DNA of 64,000 bases from Rhexocercosporidium sp. MPI-PUGE-AT-0058 (GCA_020746875.1 JAGTJL010000001.1:620001-684000), one strand, 5' to 3'. Counted from the first letter of the stretch, positions 21,263-35,315 are shown. Notes: a model not told the origin generated them from the sequence alone. A program made the numbers and translations.

Positions 21263-21963
21263 TTAGCGACGGAACTTCATCGACTCTTCCCCTTCAAAGA
21301 TCTCCATCAGCCTGTGGGTCTTCATGAAATCCGTAGGCTTGTTGGCTTTGCCGAGGTCTCCAATCTGTTCCTGAAGACGCGTCAACATCGACGCGACTTT
21401 GTCAACAGAGTCGCCACTATGTCTCAGGGACGTGAATTCCCTGTAGAGGCTCATCAACTTCACACCACCCTTTCCCTTATGTATTCGTTCGAGAGTGTGC
21501 CAAGCGTCGTATGCTGTCAGGCAGTTGGCGACATGGTCAAATTGAGTTGCTTCAACCGTGTTTCGAATGATGTACAGTGCTGCACTGTTCATGCCACGGT
21601 ATCTATCGATCTTGCCATCGACTTTCTCAAGAACTGGTTCCTTCTATTACCATCCTCGGTTCGGGACAATAGCAGCGGGGTCTCGTATGTCATTGACGGT
21701 AGTGGCACTCTTTGCGGATTGGTAAAGTCCTCAATCGTGATGACAAGACCAATGGTTTCAGGTTTGGTGAGTACCAGCCACCAAAGTGCTCCCGCAATAA
21801 GGATGTCCCACATATGGATGCTCCATCGGCGGTAGTTCTTGTCGTTTAACTTCTCGATTTTTTGGGATGGACAGGTTCCCAAGGTCGTATGCCGAGGACG
21901 AAGCCATGGCGTGTTCCGTAAGTTGGAAACGTTATCCACTGAACTCTTTCTCGGAGGTGACAA
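21263..21963 (-). pseudogene. Copia-type gag fragment
   Basis: Minus-strand frames show the start of a Copia gag: KIEKLNDKNYRRWSIHMWDI, then LIAGALWWLV (the L-x-x-x-N-Y-x-x-W ... L pattern of the UBN2-like gag domain). After a frameshift near 21590 it continues with SAALYIIRNTVEATQFDHV, CLTAYDAWHTLERIHKGKG, LYREFTSLRHSGDSVDKVAS and LTRLQEQIGDLG. No protease, integrase or reverse transcriptase follows on the left, so the element is truncated. Base composition is normal: this relic is not heavily RIP-mutated, unlike the block to its right. Confidence 0.75.
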
Positions 21964-22095
21964 GTCTCCGAAGTGGATGGTTTCTGCCCTGGATCATGTA
22001 TTTCTACGTATTTTTCACAGCGTTTGAAGGCCAACCGGGGCTCATAACCTGTTAGCAATGCCGCATGTGTGACCATTGGTCGCTAGGATCGGTCT

Positions 22096-22140
22096 ATGAA
22101 TCAATCAATCAATCATGAATAAATGAATGAATGAATGAAT
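22096..22140. repeat. AATC/GAAT tetranucleotide microsatellite
   Basis: Runs of AATC (four units) followed by GAAT/AATG units, interrupted by ATGAATAA. Confidence 0.8.
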
Positions 22141-22542
22141 TTAATAGAAAATCATTTCCCCCTCTATCTAGAGCCCTCTTTGATATATTGACTCGATATG
22201 GAGCCCGTATCAAATCTTTTTCTTACACGTCTCAATCTGTATGCCGACGTAGAGGAGCAGTTATTAATCTGTGGTCCGTGTGGCTATGCTTTTGTGGTTG
22301 ACCGGTCCTAGGTCACGTCCCACCTCCGCGACAAGCACAGGACTGATTAACGAGATTAGAGTGGCCGAACGAAACACCTAAATACTTAATTTCCTCATGG
22401 GTTCCATAATCCTATAGAGGTTCTGTTACGGACTAATAGATCTAATGTTTACCCTCGACTTACAGTATATGAAGGCTTTTCTTACTATAGCTTCCGGACG
22501 ATCAATTATCACGAGCTTAGAGGCATATATCACAGCAGCACT
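22141..22542. other. Left flank of the nested transposon block
   Basis: About 400 bp with no gene recognised, between the microsatellite and the TA target site of the Tc1/mariner element. Confidence 0.5.
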
Positions 22543-22731
22543 TACAGTACTAGGCAACTGATATTTATCTGGTTAGCGAGAACGCCTAAATTAATATTCC
22601 GCTCTTAACATAATTTTTTAAATTACTCTATAATTATATGAATTAAATATAAAAGAAATATATTAATTTAATCGTCATAATTTCTAGTTTTTAAATATAT
22701 AATTAGTTTCCTCGTAAGTTACGTATAGACT

Positions 22732-23052
22732 TTAATATTTCGTATACTATTCGTTAACTGTAATATAAGCTTTAATTCTAGTTAATATACTCGCACTTAA
22801 AGTATTAAATAACGACTTATTTAAAGTGTCTTCCGTAGCTTATAAACAACTTTTTATACGTTGTCTTGCGTGCTCTAATTGCGATTTATTAGACGGAATA
22901 TTAAGGAATATATTATAAAGGCGTTTCTTGAGGTGCTATTACACGTGCTTAATTGGATTTAAATCTAAAGAGAAAAGCGGCTAATTTACAATTAAAGTAA
23001 TTCGTTTTTCTTTAAATTAAAGCCGAACTTTTCTTATAATATATATTAATAT
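22732..23052 (-). pseudogene. Tc1/mariner transposase of element G, C-terminal piece
   Basis: Minus-strand continuation of the transposase after the D insertion. Read with stops ignored, it shows the third catalytic region: FSLDLNPIKHV followed by two stops where Trp-Trp is expected, then HLKKRLYNIF, NIPSNKSQLEHARQR, and a C-terminus ending YTKY with TAA at 22732-22734. Family form is SPDLNPIE...W..LK. TGG codons turned to TAA/TAG and GAG to AAG are the expected G-to-A changes of RIP. Not functional. Confidence 0.85.
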
Positions 23053-23259
23053 TATTAGTCCGTAAGGATTCTTATTAATATAGAATTATAGCTTAGGGCC
23101 GAAACGGTGGGGTTTCGGTGGGGTTCCGGACCGGTATATAAAGAGCTTTACTTTTATTTTAAAAAAACACATTTTATAACACCTTTAAAATCACTTAATA
23201 ATATCGATATTTATTTAGGTGACTTTATTATTATATATCTTAATATAATTATACCGATA
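23053..23259 (+). repeat. 5' LTR of Copia D
   Basis: 207 bp, matches 62660-62866 with shared blocks GGGGTTTCGGTGGGGTT-like and TATATAAAGAGCTTTACT. The final CA has become TA. Confidence 0.9.
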
Positions 23260-24793
23260 TTAATTAATAGTTTACTTAAAGTATTATAAAACGGCAAAGT
23301 TATAGCATTAAAGACTTGAAATTATAAATAACGTAAGAAATTAAGATTTTAACGCCTTAGTTCTGCTTTTATATTTAAATTAATTAAAAGGGAGAATCTT
23401 CTTAGTTTTTAGACGTTATAAAGAGCTGAGCGTCTCGACAATATTATTAAATATTAATTTTAATATAATAGTTACTTTTCGACAATTATTAAGTTAATAT
23501 AAACTCTTTTAATACAAGACTTCATTTTCGTAAATTTACTAAAACTATATTGGAACGGCATTATTACGGAAATTATATTAAAAGTAAGAGAATTAATTCC
23601 GGTAAATAACGGAGAAGAGAACGAGGTAAATATTATACCTTAAGCCTTAAAGACTTAGTCGATAGACGAATTCTTCGCGGACTTAATAAAGTATTTAAAA
23701 GACTTTCGTAAAGACTTTTATGATAAACGAATTAAAAAAGAATTCCTTTTCTAAGACTTTTACGAGTTTTTTAATAAATAAATAATTAATTAACTTAAAA
23801 TAATTAATAAATAAAAGAGACTTTATTTTTATAACGTTTTTAAATTTTATAAAGTCTACGTTAAACGATTAAAAAAGATAGAGACCGTTAAAGCGCTATA
23901 TATAACACTTTAGGCATTATATAATAAATAGCCGTAAGACTAGCTTTAAGACTAAGCTTAATTACACTTTAAATTTATATTAAAATATATATAAAATAAG
24001 CTACGGCCATAAGACGAGTAAATTAAGAGTTTTAAGTTAATACGACTAGTTTTATAAACGCTAAAAGTTAAAATATTAATTTTAAGTTAAAAAACGTATA
24101 CGCTATAAAATACTTAAAACGTTACGACTTTATAGTATATTATAATAATTAATATAGAGGAGGATTTATATAACGTAATTCCTTCGGCGCTTATAAAGGT
24201 AAAAAAAAAGTCGTTATTTTTTATTTTTAGCTTTATAAAAGGTTTATTTTAATAAAGACTAAATAATATTTTATTTTTAAACCTAACCTCGGTACTTTTA
24301 TTTATTTTAAGAAATAGATTAGTATTATTATTTAAAATAACCTTAAAACTAATAGATAACGGTAAGGATTCGGACCCCCTTTTTTAGTTTATTATAGAAC
24401 TCCTTTTAAAATCTTAAATTAAGTCTTTAACGACGCTATCGAAGATATATATTAAAGAGTTTTAATATAATAAGATAAAGGACTACTTAGACGAGAAGTT
24501 ATATTTCTTTATTGACTTTTATTAACGCGCTAGAGTTTTTAAAATAATTTAAAAGAGAGCTTTTCCTTTTATAATATAAGACAAAGTAAGTATATATTAT
24601 TATTATTATTTATAAAACAAAAGGTATACATTTAATTAATTAATATAAATTATACGTAATTACTTTAAGACAAAAAAGCGAGCTTAGTAATTCCTTAGCT
24701 AATAGTTTAACTTTAAATTTGAGGATTTTTAAAAAGCCGATTATTAATACGACAAGTTAATATTAATTTAATTAAAAAACTTCGCTAAGGAAT

Positions 24794-24982
24794 TGTCGGA
24801 CAGAAGTGAAGCAGGCTTTTAGTAGTTCAAGAGCTTTACGATCAACGTAGAGAATAAGGGTTTAAAAGATTTATTAAAGTAAGCGTTACTTTTTATAAAA
24901 GAGGATTATAACCCGAGTATATATATACGTAAATGCTTACGAGAGTATATATATAACTAATAAACTACGCTAAGGCGCGATA
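24794..24982 (-). repeat. LTR of Copia A (3' LTR in coding sense)
   Basis: 189 bp, the less mutated of the two (TGTCGGACAGAAGTGAAGC). Confidence 0.9.
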
Positions 24983-25639
24983 TACTCTTATAATAAGACT
25001 TTATTATATAAATAAGCTTTATTATTTAAAAGCGCATAAATAATCGAGAGATATAATATAAACTCCCCGAGTATATATATTAATTCTTAATAAAAATATA
25101 ACGTTAAGTAATAAATTAATACTCCTGAGATATTATAATAAATAAAAATATTAATACGCGCTTTAAAGATATAATATACGAAGACTTTATATATTAATAT
25201 AAGTAATCTATTAAGCAATTAATATTAGTAATAAATAAGAATATAAGCACGTATTTAAATTATATATAATTAAATAAATAAGATTTAAAAATATAATTAA
25301 GTTATAGTAATTAAGTAAATAAAATCTTAATTATTATATTTAACGCGTGTAGATCGCAGGTTTTAAAAGTAAAGCTAAAGTAAAGTTCGGTCTGCAATTA
25401 AGATCTCGTGCCGTTTTATTTAATTATTAAGTTATTAAGCTATAATTAGTAAATTTAGTTTTTTTAAAGTGATTATTATATATAATAAAAAGCCGTAATA
25501 ATATATGCCAGTCTTTTATTAGCTTATATAATACGCCGCCTCTCGGGTTAATAAGTTTATTATTAATTTAAGTATCCCGTTTCGTAATAGCGCGATTATA
25601 ATTATTTTTAAAAATATATATATATCGACCTTTATATTA

Positions 25640-27150
25640 TTATAATTAACTTTTACTTAATATTAACGTATTTTATATTTACGTACTTGCTTATTTATTT
25701 ATTTCTTTCTTTTATTTTTTGATTTTTTATTTCTTTTAGTAAATTCTTTTTAATTATTAATTATATTTCTTAAAGCTTTTAAAGTAACGACTACGCGTAT
25801 TAATAATCAGATTATAGCTCGCTAAATAAGTTCTTTTTTAATTTAATTTCTTAATTTTGTTTTTAAATAACTTTAGCACTATTAAATTAATCGCTAATAA
25901 TTATATTATAAGATTTTAAAAATAAGTTCGATAATTAAAAAGTATTTAATAATAAGCTTATTAATAAGCTTCTTAATAATCTTCCTCTTACTCGTTCGGT
26001 CGTCAGAATAAATCCTGAAAATAATTAATAATATTTTTTTTTACGCGAAAATGAAAATACGTTTATTAATAACTTTAATAATAAATTAATTTTCTTTCGA
26101 TCTTCTTATGCTAAGTTAAGCTTGTTATTTAAAAAGATTCTTACGCGTTCTTTTAATACTTTATTATTATTAATTATATTAAATAAAAGCGTTATTATAT
26201 TAAATTAAAAATAGCTTTTAATATATTCTTTTTACTTCGCGCGTCTCGCGTCTTAATTCGACTTTCTCTTTTGCCTTTTTTTTAGCTTTTAAGACTTATA
26301 CTTATTTTTTATTAATTTTAAAAAAGCGTAAATCGTCTCGTATTTTATCTAAGCCTCGCTTTCTTATTAAGCGCGCTCGAGGTATATATATATTATTTTA
26401 AAGCTTATTTTTTATTAATAATTTATTTTATTTATATTAATTAAGATTTAAGAAAGGAGTTTGCGAATCCTTATTTATTATATATTCGCGCTATTATTTA
26501 TAGCCGTAATAATCGTAGATATTGCTTTGTTAATACTTTTGCTATTAGAAGTCGATATTATAATTATACTTCCGGTTATAAGTACGATTCCGTTATAAAA
26601 AATATACTTAAGTATAATAAAAGATTAATTGCAGTTATAGATTCTAATAATAGAAAAATATAATAATTATATTATAATTAATCGAGTATTTTATTAATTG
26701 ATTTACAGAGTATTAAGAAGTATAAAATTATTTTAAAAGCTTTAATAAAAGACTTAGCGAATAATAATGAGTTTAATAAGAATATAAAGTTAAATCTTTC
26801 GGTGCGCTTTTAAAAGTTAAGTTTAAAGCGTAATAAAAAGGATAATTTTTAATAATAATATTAATATTAATACGAAATCTTTAGCGGAGTTTAATAATCT
26901 TATATAAAGTTTAAAGAAGTTCGCGAAAGTCTTAAAGATAATAATTACTTATTAATTTAAACTTAAGTAGATTTTTGCGCTTTTAGTAGATTATTTATAA
27001 GCTCGGATTAGATTTAAACGGATTTTATTTAAGCTCGGGCCGGATTTAAATAGTCTTTGCTTAAGCTTAAATTAAATTTAAATAGACTTTATTTAAGTTT
27101 AAATTAGATTTCGCGTTTACGTTTAGCGTTTTTAAAACGCAAATATTTAA
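25640..27150 (+). pseudogene. Antisense reading frame in the tail of Copia A
   Basis: Position corresponding to the antisense frame best seen in copy C (44230-45700, minus). Here it lies on the plus strand, that is, antisense to A's own gag-pol. Shared elements include KASKAATARINN-like (about 25770), LIADNYIIRF-like (about 25890-25920), a Cys-rich zone at about 26500-26600 and a C-terminal part ending near 27110 in GCGCTTTT/GCTCGG repeats. Stops are frequent. Function unknown. Confidence 0.5.
26990..27115. repeat. Imperfect ~40-bp tandem repeat in Copia A
   Basis: Units of the form AAGCTCGGRCYGGATTTAAA with a TTTGCTT/TTTATTT spacer, repeated about three to four times. The same array is at about 36665-36790 in B and 44262-44370 in C. 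Confidence 0.7.
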
Positions 27151-30100
27151 AATATTAAATTAAAAAAGTTTTATAAATAAAAGATTATATAAAAATATTC
27201 TTAATATATTTTTAATAAATATATTTAAAGCTTTTTAACTTAAAATTAATAATTATTAAAGTTTAAAAATGCTTTAAAAAGCTCGAATTTCTAATAAAAT
27301 AAATTCTTTATAAGCTTATTAATAAGTATATTAATAATTAAAAAATATATTACTTTAAATAATCTATAAGCATATTCTTACTTAAGTTATATATTTTAGA
27401 TATTTATATAATAAAGCTTAATAATAATTTTCTTAATATTATTTATAATTAATCTAATTATTTATTAATTATTATAAAAGATCTCTTAAGTCTTGCTGAT
27501 ATTAAAAGCTAAGTTTTAAAAGAATCGTTAAAGAGTTATAACTTCTTTTCTAATATACTTTAATATTAATAGTTCCGCTTTAATAATTAACGTAATAATC
27601 GTAAATTACTTTAATGCTTTTTAAATTACTAGCTTATTAAATAATAAAATTATATAACTTTAAGATAACTTCCGAGTTTTAACGTTATTCGCAAAAGATA
27701 TATTTAAAATAATATAAAGCGCTTTCTTTTAATTACTTTCGTATATAATACTTAAAAAGCGCGTATTAAATAAGTAATAAATAAATTAATATATAATTAT
27801 AAAATATTTTAAATTAAGATTTATCGCAAATTATAAAAGCTAAGTAATTATAAAAGCTACGTTTAGTCTTATAACGATCGCTATATATAATACCGACTTA
27901 GCTTTTTTTTAATAAGTTTTAATATATTTTTTTAAAGCTTATCTTTTATACTTAATAAAATCGATTTAAAAAAGCGGTATTATAAGATACTTTTTATTAA
28001 TTTACTTAAACTTTCGAGTAATCTTCTTAATATATTAATTATAAACTAAGAAAATAGTCTTACGTTTTCTGTCGCGTATTATTTTAATTCTTAAAAATTA
28101 TTTAATATTTTTAAGATTATGTATATTATACGCTTAATTTAATTGCTTAATAAAATCTTATTTAAGCTTTAAGTCGTCTCGGTAATAAAGCACTTAAATA
28201 TTATTTACGTAAAAAAAAGCAAGGATTTTATAAATAAAGTCTATAAATATATATAATTCTTTTAAATATAAAATTAATCTTAAATCTATTAACGTTTTAC
28301 TAATATATTTATATTATAAGTATAAAGAGTCACGCATCTCGTAGAAAGCGCGATTAATTCGTAATATATATTTAAGCTTATTAAAACTTAAAAGAAATTT
28401 ATAATATACGATTTCGCCGTTTATATCTCGAAAAGCGTTAATAAACGCATTAATTACGTCGAAGTATTTAATTTCTAAATTAAAATAAGCTGCGAGCGCT
28501 ATAATAATTCGGAAAGATTTAACTAAGAATATGCTAGCGTATATAAAAACGATTATTAATTTATTTTAAAGATTACTTTATATAATAATTCGGAATTTAT
28601 ATTTTAAAATATATTCTTTTAAATCTAATTTATACTTAAAAACTTATATAAGCGAGATAAGTATTAATATAATACTTAAATTAAATACTTTTAAAGTTTA
28701 ATAATTTTATTTATTTATTATCTTTATTTTTAAGTTTGTATTTTCTTTAAATTACTTTTTTATTAAATGATTCTTAAAATCGTTTTATTATTTTAATTTA
28801 AGTAAAAGATTTTAAACTTTAATTTTTAAAAATAAAATCTTTTCTTTTAATAATTAATAGCTTATTTATATTATTATTATAATTATATAATATATAATCT
28901 TCGTTAAATCTCGAAGATTATTTTATTCTTTTAATAATATATATTAATTAAATATAAGCTCTTAAAATATTTAATCGATTTTAAATTTTAAATTATTATA
29001 TTAATCGAGGATTTAATTACTCCCGAGATTAAACTTATTCCCGAGCTTAAGGTTATTTTTATTAAAGCGTATTTATTTAAAAATAATTATAAGTATTATA
29101 AATATTTTATTATTTTAATTTTTTTATAATTTTTTTTTTTTTTTATTTTTAATTAATTTTTTTACTTTTACCGAGCTTTTAATAAATATATTTAATTTTA
29201 ATTAAGCTTTTTTTATTATAATTTAAAAGCGTATTACTTTTGCTTATTTTACTTTCGTCGTTTAAATACTTTATATTTTAATTTAAAAATATAATATTAA
29301 AATTATTATTAAAGACTCTTTTTATAATCGAGGTCTCGATAGTATTTAAATCTTAATACGTAATAATCGAGGCGAATCCCGCGCTTAATTTTATAATATA
29401 TTCGAATCTCAATTAATAAATTATATATTCTTACGCGAGTCGAATGCTTTTAAGTCTTATTTTATATTTAAAATAAATTCTTAATTTAACGTATTTTCTT
29501 TTAATTTTTTATTTTATTTAAAAAAGCTTTTTAAAATAAAAATATATTCCGGAGTTAAAAGTTTATTTATTATACTTAGGCTATTAATATACTTTTTTAC
29601 TCCCGAGTTCTAATTCTTAAAGCTTTTAATTAATTTTTAAATTCGTTTAATATATAATTAAAATAAGTCTTCGCTTAAGAAATTCTTATTATTTTCCTTA
29701 ATAATTACATTTTTAATAATATTTTTAATAATTCCAGCTTAATTTATAATAAACTTATTTTCCTTAATAAGATCGTAAATAAATCGGGCTTCTTAAATTA
29801 TAATCTTTACTTCTTTATTTAAAGTAATATAAAAGCTATCTTCGTTAAAGCGTATATTACGCGTGATAATTATTCTGTCGAGATATAATACTTAAATCTT
29901 ATAAATATTAAAAGCGTAAAAACTTATAAGATATTTATATATATACGCGTAATTATTTTAAACGCTCTCTTATTTTATCCTTTAATTCTCTTTATTATTA
30001 ATAAATACGCTTTATAATTATATATATAAATCTTATTTTAATTTAATTTGAAATTTATAATAAATTTTATAATAAGCGCTAAGTTATATTACCGAAAATA

Positions 30101-32961
30101 ATTCCGAAACTACTTATCGTTAATTTTAATAAATAATAGCTAATTATTTACTTGCCTTAAGCTTTTATTATATAAATAAATCCCTGCGAGTGCATATTTA
30201 ATACTCAAATTTATAAAAAAATTAACTAATAATCTTATTTTAATACTTTTATTAATTACTTTTTAATTAACTCGTTCGGCTTCGTTATTTAACTTATAAG
30301 TTGCTATTAATAAGAGCTCGAAGTTAATTCCGAGCTTATCAGCTTATTTCTTATATTTCGTAAATCCTCGAATTACAATAATTGCTTTTTCTTAATTATA
30401 TTTAAATTTATATATTAAGAGTTTAAATTACTTTCGAACTTAAGCTTTAAAGCTTTTAATATATTAAAATATTTTATTATACTTTTTTATTTATAATATA
30501 TAATTAACGAATAAGCCGTTATATTCGTATTTAAGCACGATAAGCTAAAAATAATTACTTTAATATTTCGAATAATTAAATAAATCTTAAATAATTTTCT
30601 AAAATAATTTAAAGGATTTCTTTTTCGATAAACGTTTAAAAATTACTTAAGCGGTATAAATTAAAGTATATTATTCGTACTTAATTTTTCTTATTACTTT
30701 AATAATCTTAATATTTCTCGCCGTGCTTATTAATTTCCTTAAAACATTCGAGCTTAAATAACTTACTTATAAATACTAAATATACTTTAAGTCTGTTTTA
30801 AGATACTTATAATTTTTAAATAATTTATATAGCTTATTTATTCTTTTAAAAAGCGTTAGAAATATTATAATTCTTACGGCGCTTAAGAGTATATTATAAA
30901 TACTCGGAGAGTAAATTAAACGTAGCTTATATTTAAAGAAAACGAGGTTTTATTTACGCTTTAATTATCGTATTATATAATATTTATTAATTAATAAGTC
31001 TTCTTCGTTTTATCTTAAAATATAATTTATATTATAAAACTAAAAATTAGTTTTATAAAAACGAGCTTTAAAAATAATATTAATATAAAAGTTTTTTATA
31101 ATTATAACGTCGTAAAGCGTAAGATTAAATAATTTATTATTCAGACCTTTAAATATTCCTTTTATAACTCGAGTTCCGCGCCCGATAATAAGTAATTAAA
31201 AGCTCTTATATTTAATTAAATCCTTAAGAGTAGATTTTATAAAAGATCCTTTTAATAATATTAAACGATTATTAATTAAATTAATCGCTTTATAATTATT
31301 TAATAAAATAAAATCTAATAAAAAATAAAGTGAATTCTAAAAGAAGTATATATCCGCAACTAAATACTCGGCTAAATTAAGTAAGAGTATTAAGTGCGTA
31401 TAAATTCCGCTTATTCTTCTTTTATTTAATAAGTTTCCGGAAAAAGTAGACTTTTTTTTATTTAATTTATTAAATCCTTACTTATTTAATTTTATTAAGA
31501 GATTTTTTATTAATTAAAAGAAAGGCTTATTTAAGCTTATTTACCCGCGGAGAGCTTTTTATTATAACGTAATAAACCGCTGCCGGATCTTATTATAATA
31601 TTAATTATTTATTTTTAAGTTTAAATAAGCTATTTTATTTTAATATTTAATAAATACTTTTTTATAAATTATTATTTAAAAATACGTATAATTTAAAAAA
31701 AACTAATAATAAGTTTTTTCTTTTAAATATAAATATACTTTCTTTATAAGTTTTCCTTTTATCTTAAATTAATTTAATCTTTAATTATATAAATCAGAAG
31801 CTTCCGAGTCGAGTATTTTATTATTATTAAAACGTAAATTAAGAATAAAGAAATAATTATATTTTAATTTAATTTATTATTAATAAGTTATTAATATTAA
31901 CAATCGGCTTAATTAAAATAAAACAATTATACGAGTTATTCTAAAGAGTATTTAAGAAGTATCCCGAGCTCGTCGGCTTCCTTAATCTTAAGAAAGTATT
32001 TTTAAGCTTATAAATTATTAAAGTTATTAATTATAATTAAGAAAAGGTTAATATTAAGAATGCCGAGCACTTTCGGCATATAATATAAATTCTTTTTATA
32101 AATTAGCTTTTAATATTATATAATTTAAACTTTCGGGTTTTAAACGTTTTTTATATTTAAAAATTATAAATAATCTTAATAAGTTATTATTTAAATCGTT
32201 ATATTCGTTTAATATAAAATTATCTTAAGCGTACGAATTAGTACTTAAATATTAATTCTTTTCTTAATAATAAGCTATATAATCGTTATATTAAAGAATT
32301 AATAACTTATAGTTTTCTTAATTTATTTATAAAACTTAAAATATATTATAATTTATAATTATTATATTATATATTTTATAATATACGCTTTAGCTTCGGC
32401 TTTAGCTTTCTTTTAATAAGATTTTGCAGTTATTTTAATAAGCTCGTGCGATCGAGTAAGAAAAGGAATAATAAAAGCGTTAAAGCTTATAATTATTTAA
32501 TCCGAGGAAAACGCAATTATTACGTGACGATCGAGCGCTTATTTCTAAAGTTATTTATTATATTCGTTCGTTTTTATTATATAATTTAATTTAACGAGAT
32601 TATTTTTTTATTAAGTAATTTATTCGGCGGTCCGTAGATTTTTATTAATAATTTTAATTAATATTTTTATATTTAAAGTATTTAAATTAATAAAAAGCTA
32701 AAGTTTAAATATTTAAGCGTTAAGAATTAAATAATTTATTTATAATAAGAAGTCTTCAAGCTTTAAGTATATAATATTTACGTTAAGATCGCTAAGATTA
32801 TCGTGCGATAATATCTCGATAATTACGCTAAAAAAAAGTATTAAAGTTTAATCGTAAAAAAAAGAAACGAAGATCGTAAAATTAAAATTAAATAAGCTTA
32901 ATTAAAGCTCGAAATTTATATATATTAAAAGTAGCTTATAAAGACAAATATAATTCTTAAT

Positions 32962-33150
32962 TATCGAATAAAAGTAAAGTAAGCTTTTAATAATTTAAGA
33001 GCTTTATAATTAATATAAAAAGCAAAGGTTTAAAAGATTTATTAAAATAAGCGTTACTTTTTATAAGAAAAGATTATAACCCGAGTATATATACACGTAA
33101 GTGCTTACGAGAGCATATACATGACCAGTAGACTGCGCTAGGGCGCGATA
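32962..33150 (-). repeat. LTR of Copia A (5' LTR in coding sense)
   Basis: 189 bp, starts TATCGAATAAAAG and ends GCGCGATA, followed by the GGAAT duplication. Confidence 0.9.
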
Positions 33151-33155
33151 GGAAT

Positions 33156-34464
33156 TATAATATATATAACTAAGTCTTAAGAATAAATATATATAAAATA
33201 ATTAAACGCTACGTAATAAGATGATTTAGGAAATATTAAGTAATCTTCTTTTTAAAATAATATTTTTTAACGCGCTTTTAACTTTCCTTATTTTTATAAA
33301 TAACTTACGAAACGCGGTTAGCGTAGAAGTGACGCATGGCTTAAATTAACGCTATAAGCATTCCGAAACAAGCTTAAATCGATATAAAAACTACGTCGTA
33401 AAAAGCAACGCGTATTACTTAGATTAAAAAATTAAATACTTATTTAGAAATAAACGTAAAAACAAATTTAAACTAAAACTTAATTATTTCGGCTATATTA
33501 TTTATAAGAAATTAGATTATTATAATAGCCGTTATATAAATAAAAAGAAAGCTATTTTTAAAGTAAAATACTTTATAAATCGGAAAGCAAAAGGCCTTAA
33601 AGCTAACGATTCCTTTTTTAAAATATATTTAATATATATAAAAAAGAATAATTCTGATTCGGACAGGATTCGGACTTCTTTTAAAGATTATAATAATTAT
33701 TATAAGCTAGAATCGTTATCGAAAGTTAATTTTATTATTAATTCGGACGATTTAAACGTGAATAAAAAAAGCGACGGCTTAATACTTTATACGATTATAT
33801 TTATAATAAGTAAGAAGAAGTATAACGTATAAGAAGTGCTTTAATAACTTAAAGAGTAAAGAGTAATTTATATTTTAAAAGCTATAATTATAAAACTTAT
33901 TACTTTTGAGGCATATATAATATAATAAATTAATAGATTTTTTTAAGGTTTATTAATTAATACAGAAGCATTTAATAAAAATATCGGCGGCATTAACTAG
34001 CTGCGGGCGTTATAATAAATCTAGAACATTAAATTTAATATAAATTAAATAAGAATAAGTCGGATTACATTTAGTGCCGGTTCGAGACCTTTCTTTAAAG
34101 TTATAATAATTAATACTTTTATTAATAAAATGAAATTCATAATTATAGACGCGGACATATCGTTTTTAATTTATTTATAATAATTAAATAAGCTTAATAT
34201 ATAATATAATAACCTTTATAACGTGTTAATTTAAGGTAAAAAGAGACACTTAATCGTTTAAAAGAAAAATTACGTATAACTTCTTTTAAATTATTATAGT
34301 TAATTTTTTAACTTTTTAATAAGGACAATTAATATATACTACTTTATAAAGACGGAAATTAAACGACTTTATAAGCGGTTTAATTATCTTATAATAATAC
34401 GTTTAAAGTTTTTATTAAATTAAGTCGGTTATAATCCCGATTTCAAAGTAATAAAAAAGGTTAA
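33156..34464 (+). pseudogene. Copia D internal part: zinc-knuckle gag end, protease, GAG-pre-integrase
   Basis: Between elements A and B. A plus-strand frame at about 33450-33830 reads with YNSRYINKKKA and an acidic stretch (NNSDSDRIRTSFKDY); it fits a Cys-His knuckle whose Cys codons (TGT/TGC) have become TAT/TAC. FFKGLLINTEAF-like sequence near 33930-33970 corresponds to the protease F-x-G-x-L-I-D-T-G site, and IKRLYKRFNYL with NQVGYNP near 34350-34430 to the LHRRFGHPS part before the integrase. Reading is through many stops. Confidence 0.65.
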
Positions 34465-34469
34465 AGAGT

Positions 34470-34658
34470 TGTCGTACAGAAGTAAAGCAGGCTTTTAGTA
34501 GTTCAAGAGCTTTACAATTAACGTAAAAAGCAAGAATTCAAAAGATTTATTAAAGTAAGCGTTATTTTTTATAAGAGAGAATTATGATCCGAGTATATAT
34601 ATACGTAAGTGCTTACGAGAATATATATATAATTAGTAAACTGCGCTAAAGCGCGATA
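34470..34658 (-). repeat. LTR of Copia B (3' LTR in coding sense)
   Basis: 189 bp; TGTCGTACAGAAG to GCGCGATA. Confidence 0.9.
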
Positions 34659-35315
34659 TACTTTTATAATAAAGCTCCGTCTTATAAATAAGCCTTGCTA
34701 TTTAAAAGCGTATAAGTAATCGAGAGATATAATATAAGCTTTCCGAATATATATATTAATTCTTAATAAAAGTATAACGCCGAATAACAAATTAATACTT
34801 TTAAAATATTATAATAAATAAAAATATTAATACGCGCTTTAAAAATATAATATGCAAAGACTTTATATATTAATATAAGTAATTTATTAAGTAATTAATA
34901 TTAATAATAAATAAGAATATAAATACGTATTTAAATTATATATAATTAAATAAATGAAATTTAAAAATATAACTAAGCTATAGTAATTAAATAAATAAAA
35001 TTTTAATTATTATATTTAACGCGTATAAATCGCAGGTTTTAAAAGTAAGGCTGAAGTAAGGTTCGGTTTGTAATTAAAATCTTATGCTGTCCCGTTTGAT
35101 TATTAAATTATTAAGTTATAATTAATGAATTTAGTCCTTTTAAAGTGATTATTATATATAATAAAAAGCCGTAACGATATATGCCAGCCTTTTATTAACT
35201 TATGTAATACGCCGCTTCTCGGGTTAATAGGTTTATTATTAATTTAAGCGTCTTATTCTGTAATAATATAATTACGATTACTTTTAAGAATATATATATA
35301 TCGACTTTCGTATTA

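Larger units (their letters stand above)
24794..33150 (-). mobile_element. Copia element A (8.36 kb), inserted in D
   Basis: Complete element with 189-bp LTRs (24794-24982 and 32962-33150), starting TGTCG and ending CGATA (CGACA before RIP). The 5-bp duplication GGAAT is at 24789-24793 and 33151-33155. Coding direction is minus, inferred from copy C, which is the same family in the other orientation: rc of 28190-28210 reads YVNN, the RIP-altered YVDD of reverse transcriptase. LTR differences are transitions (TGTCGGACAGAAG against TATCGAATAAAAG). No open frame of useful length survives. Confidence 0.9.

Noticed and set aside
23107..23289. 60-codon plus-strand frame
   Set aside because: It lies mainly in the 5' LTR of Copia D.
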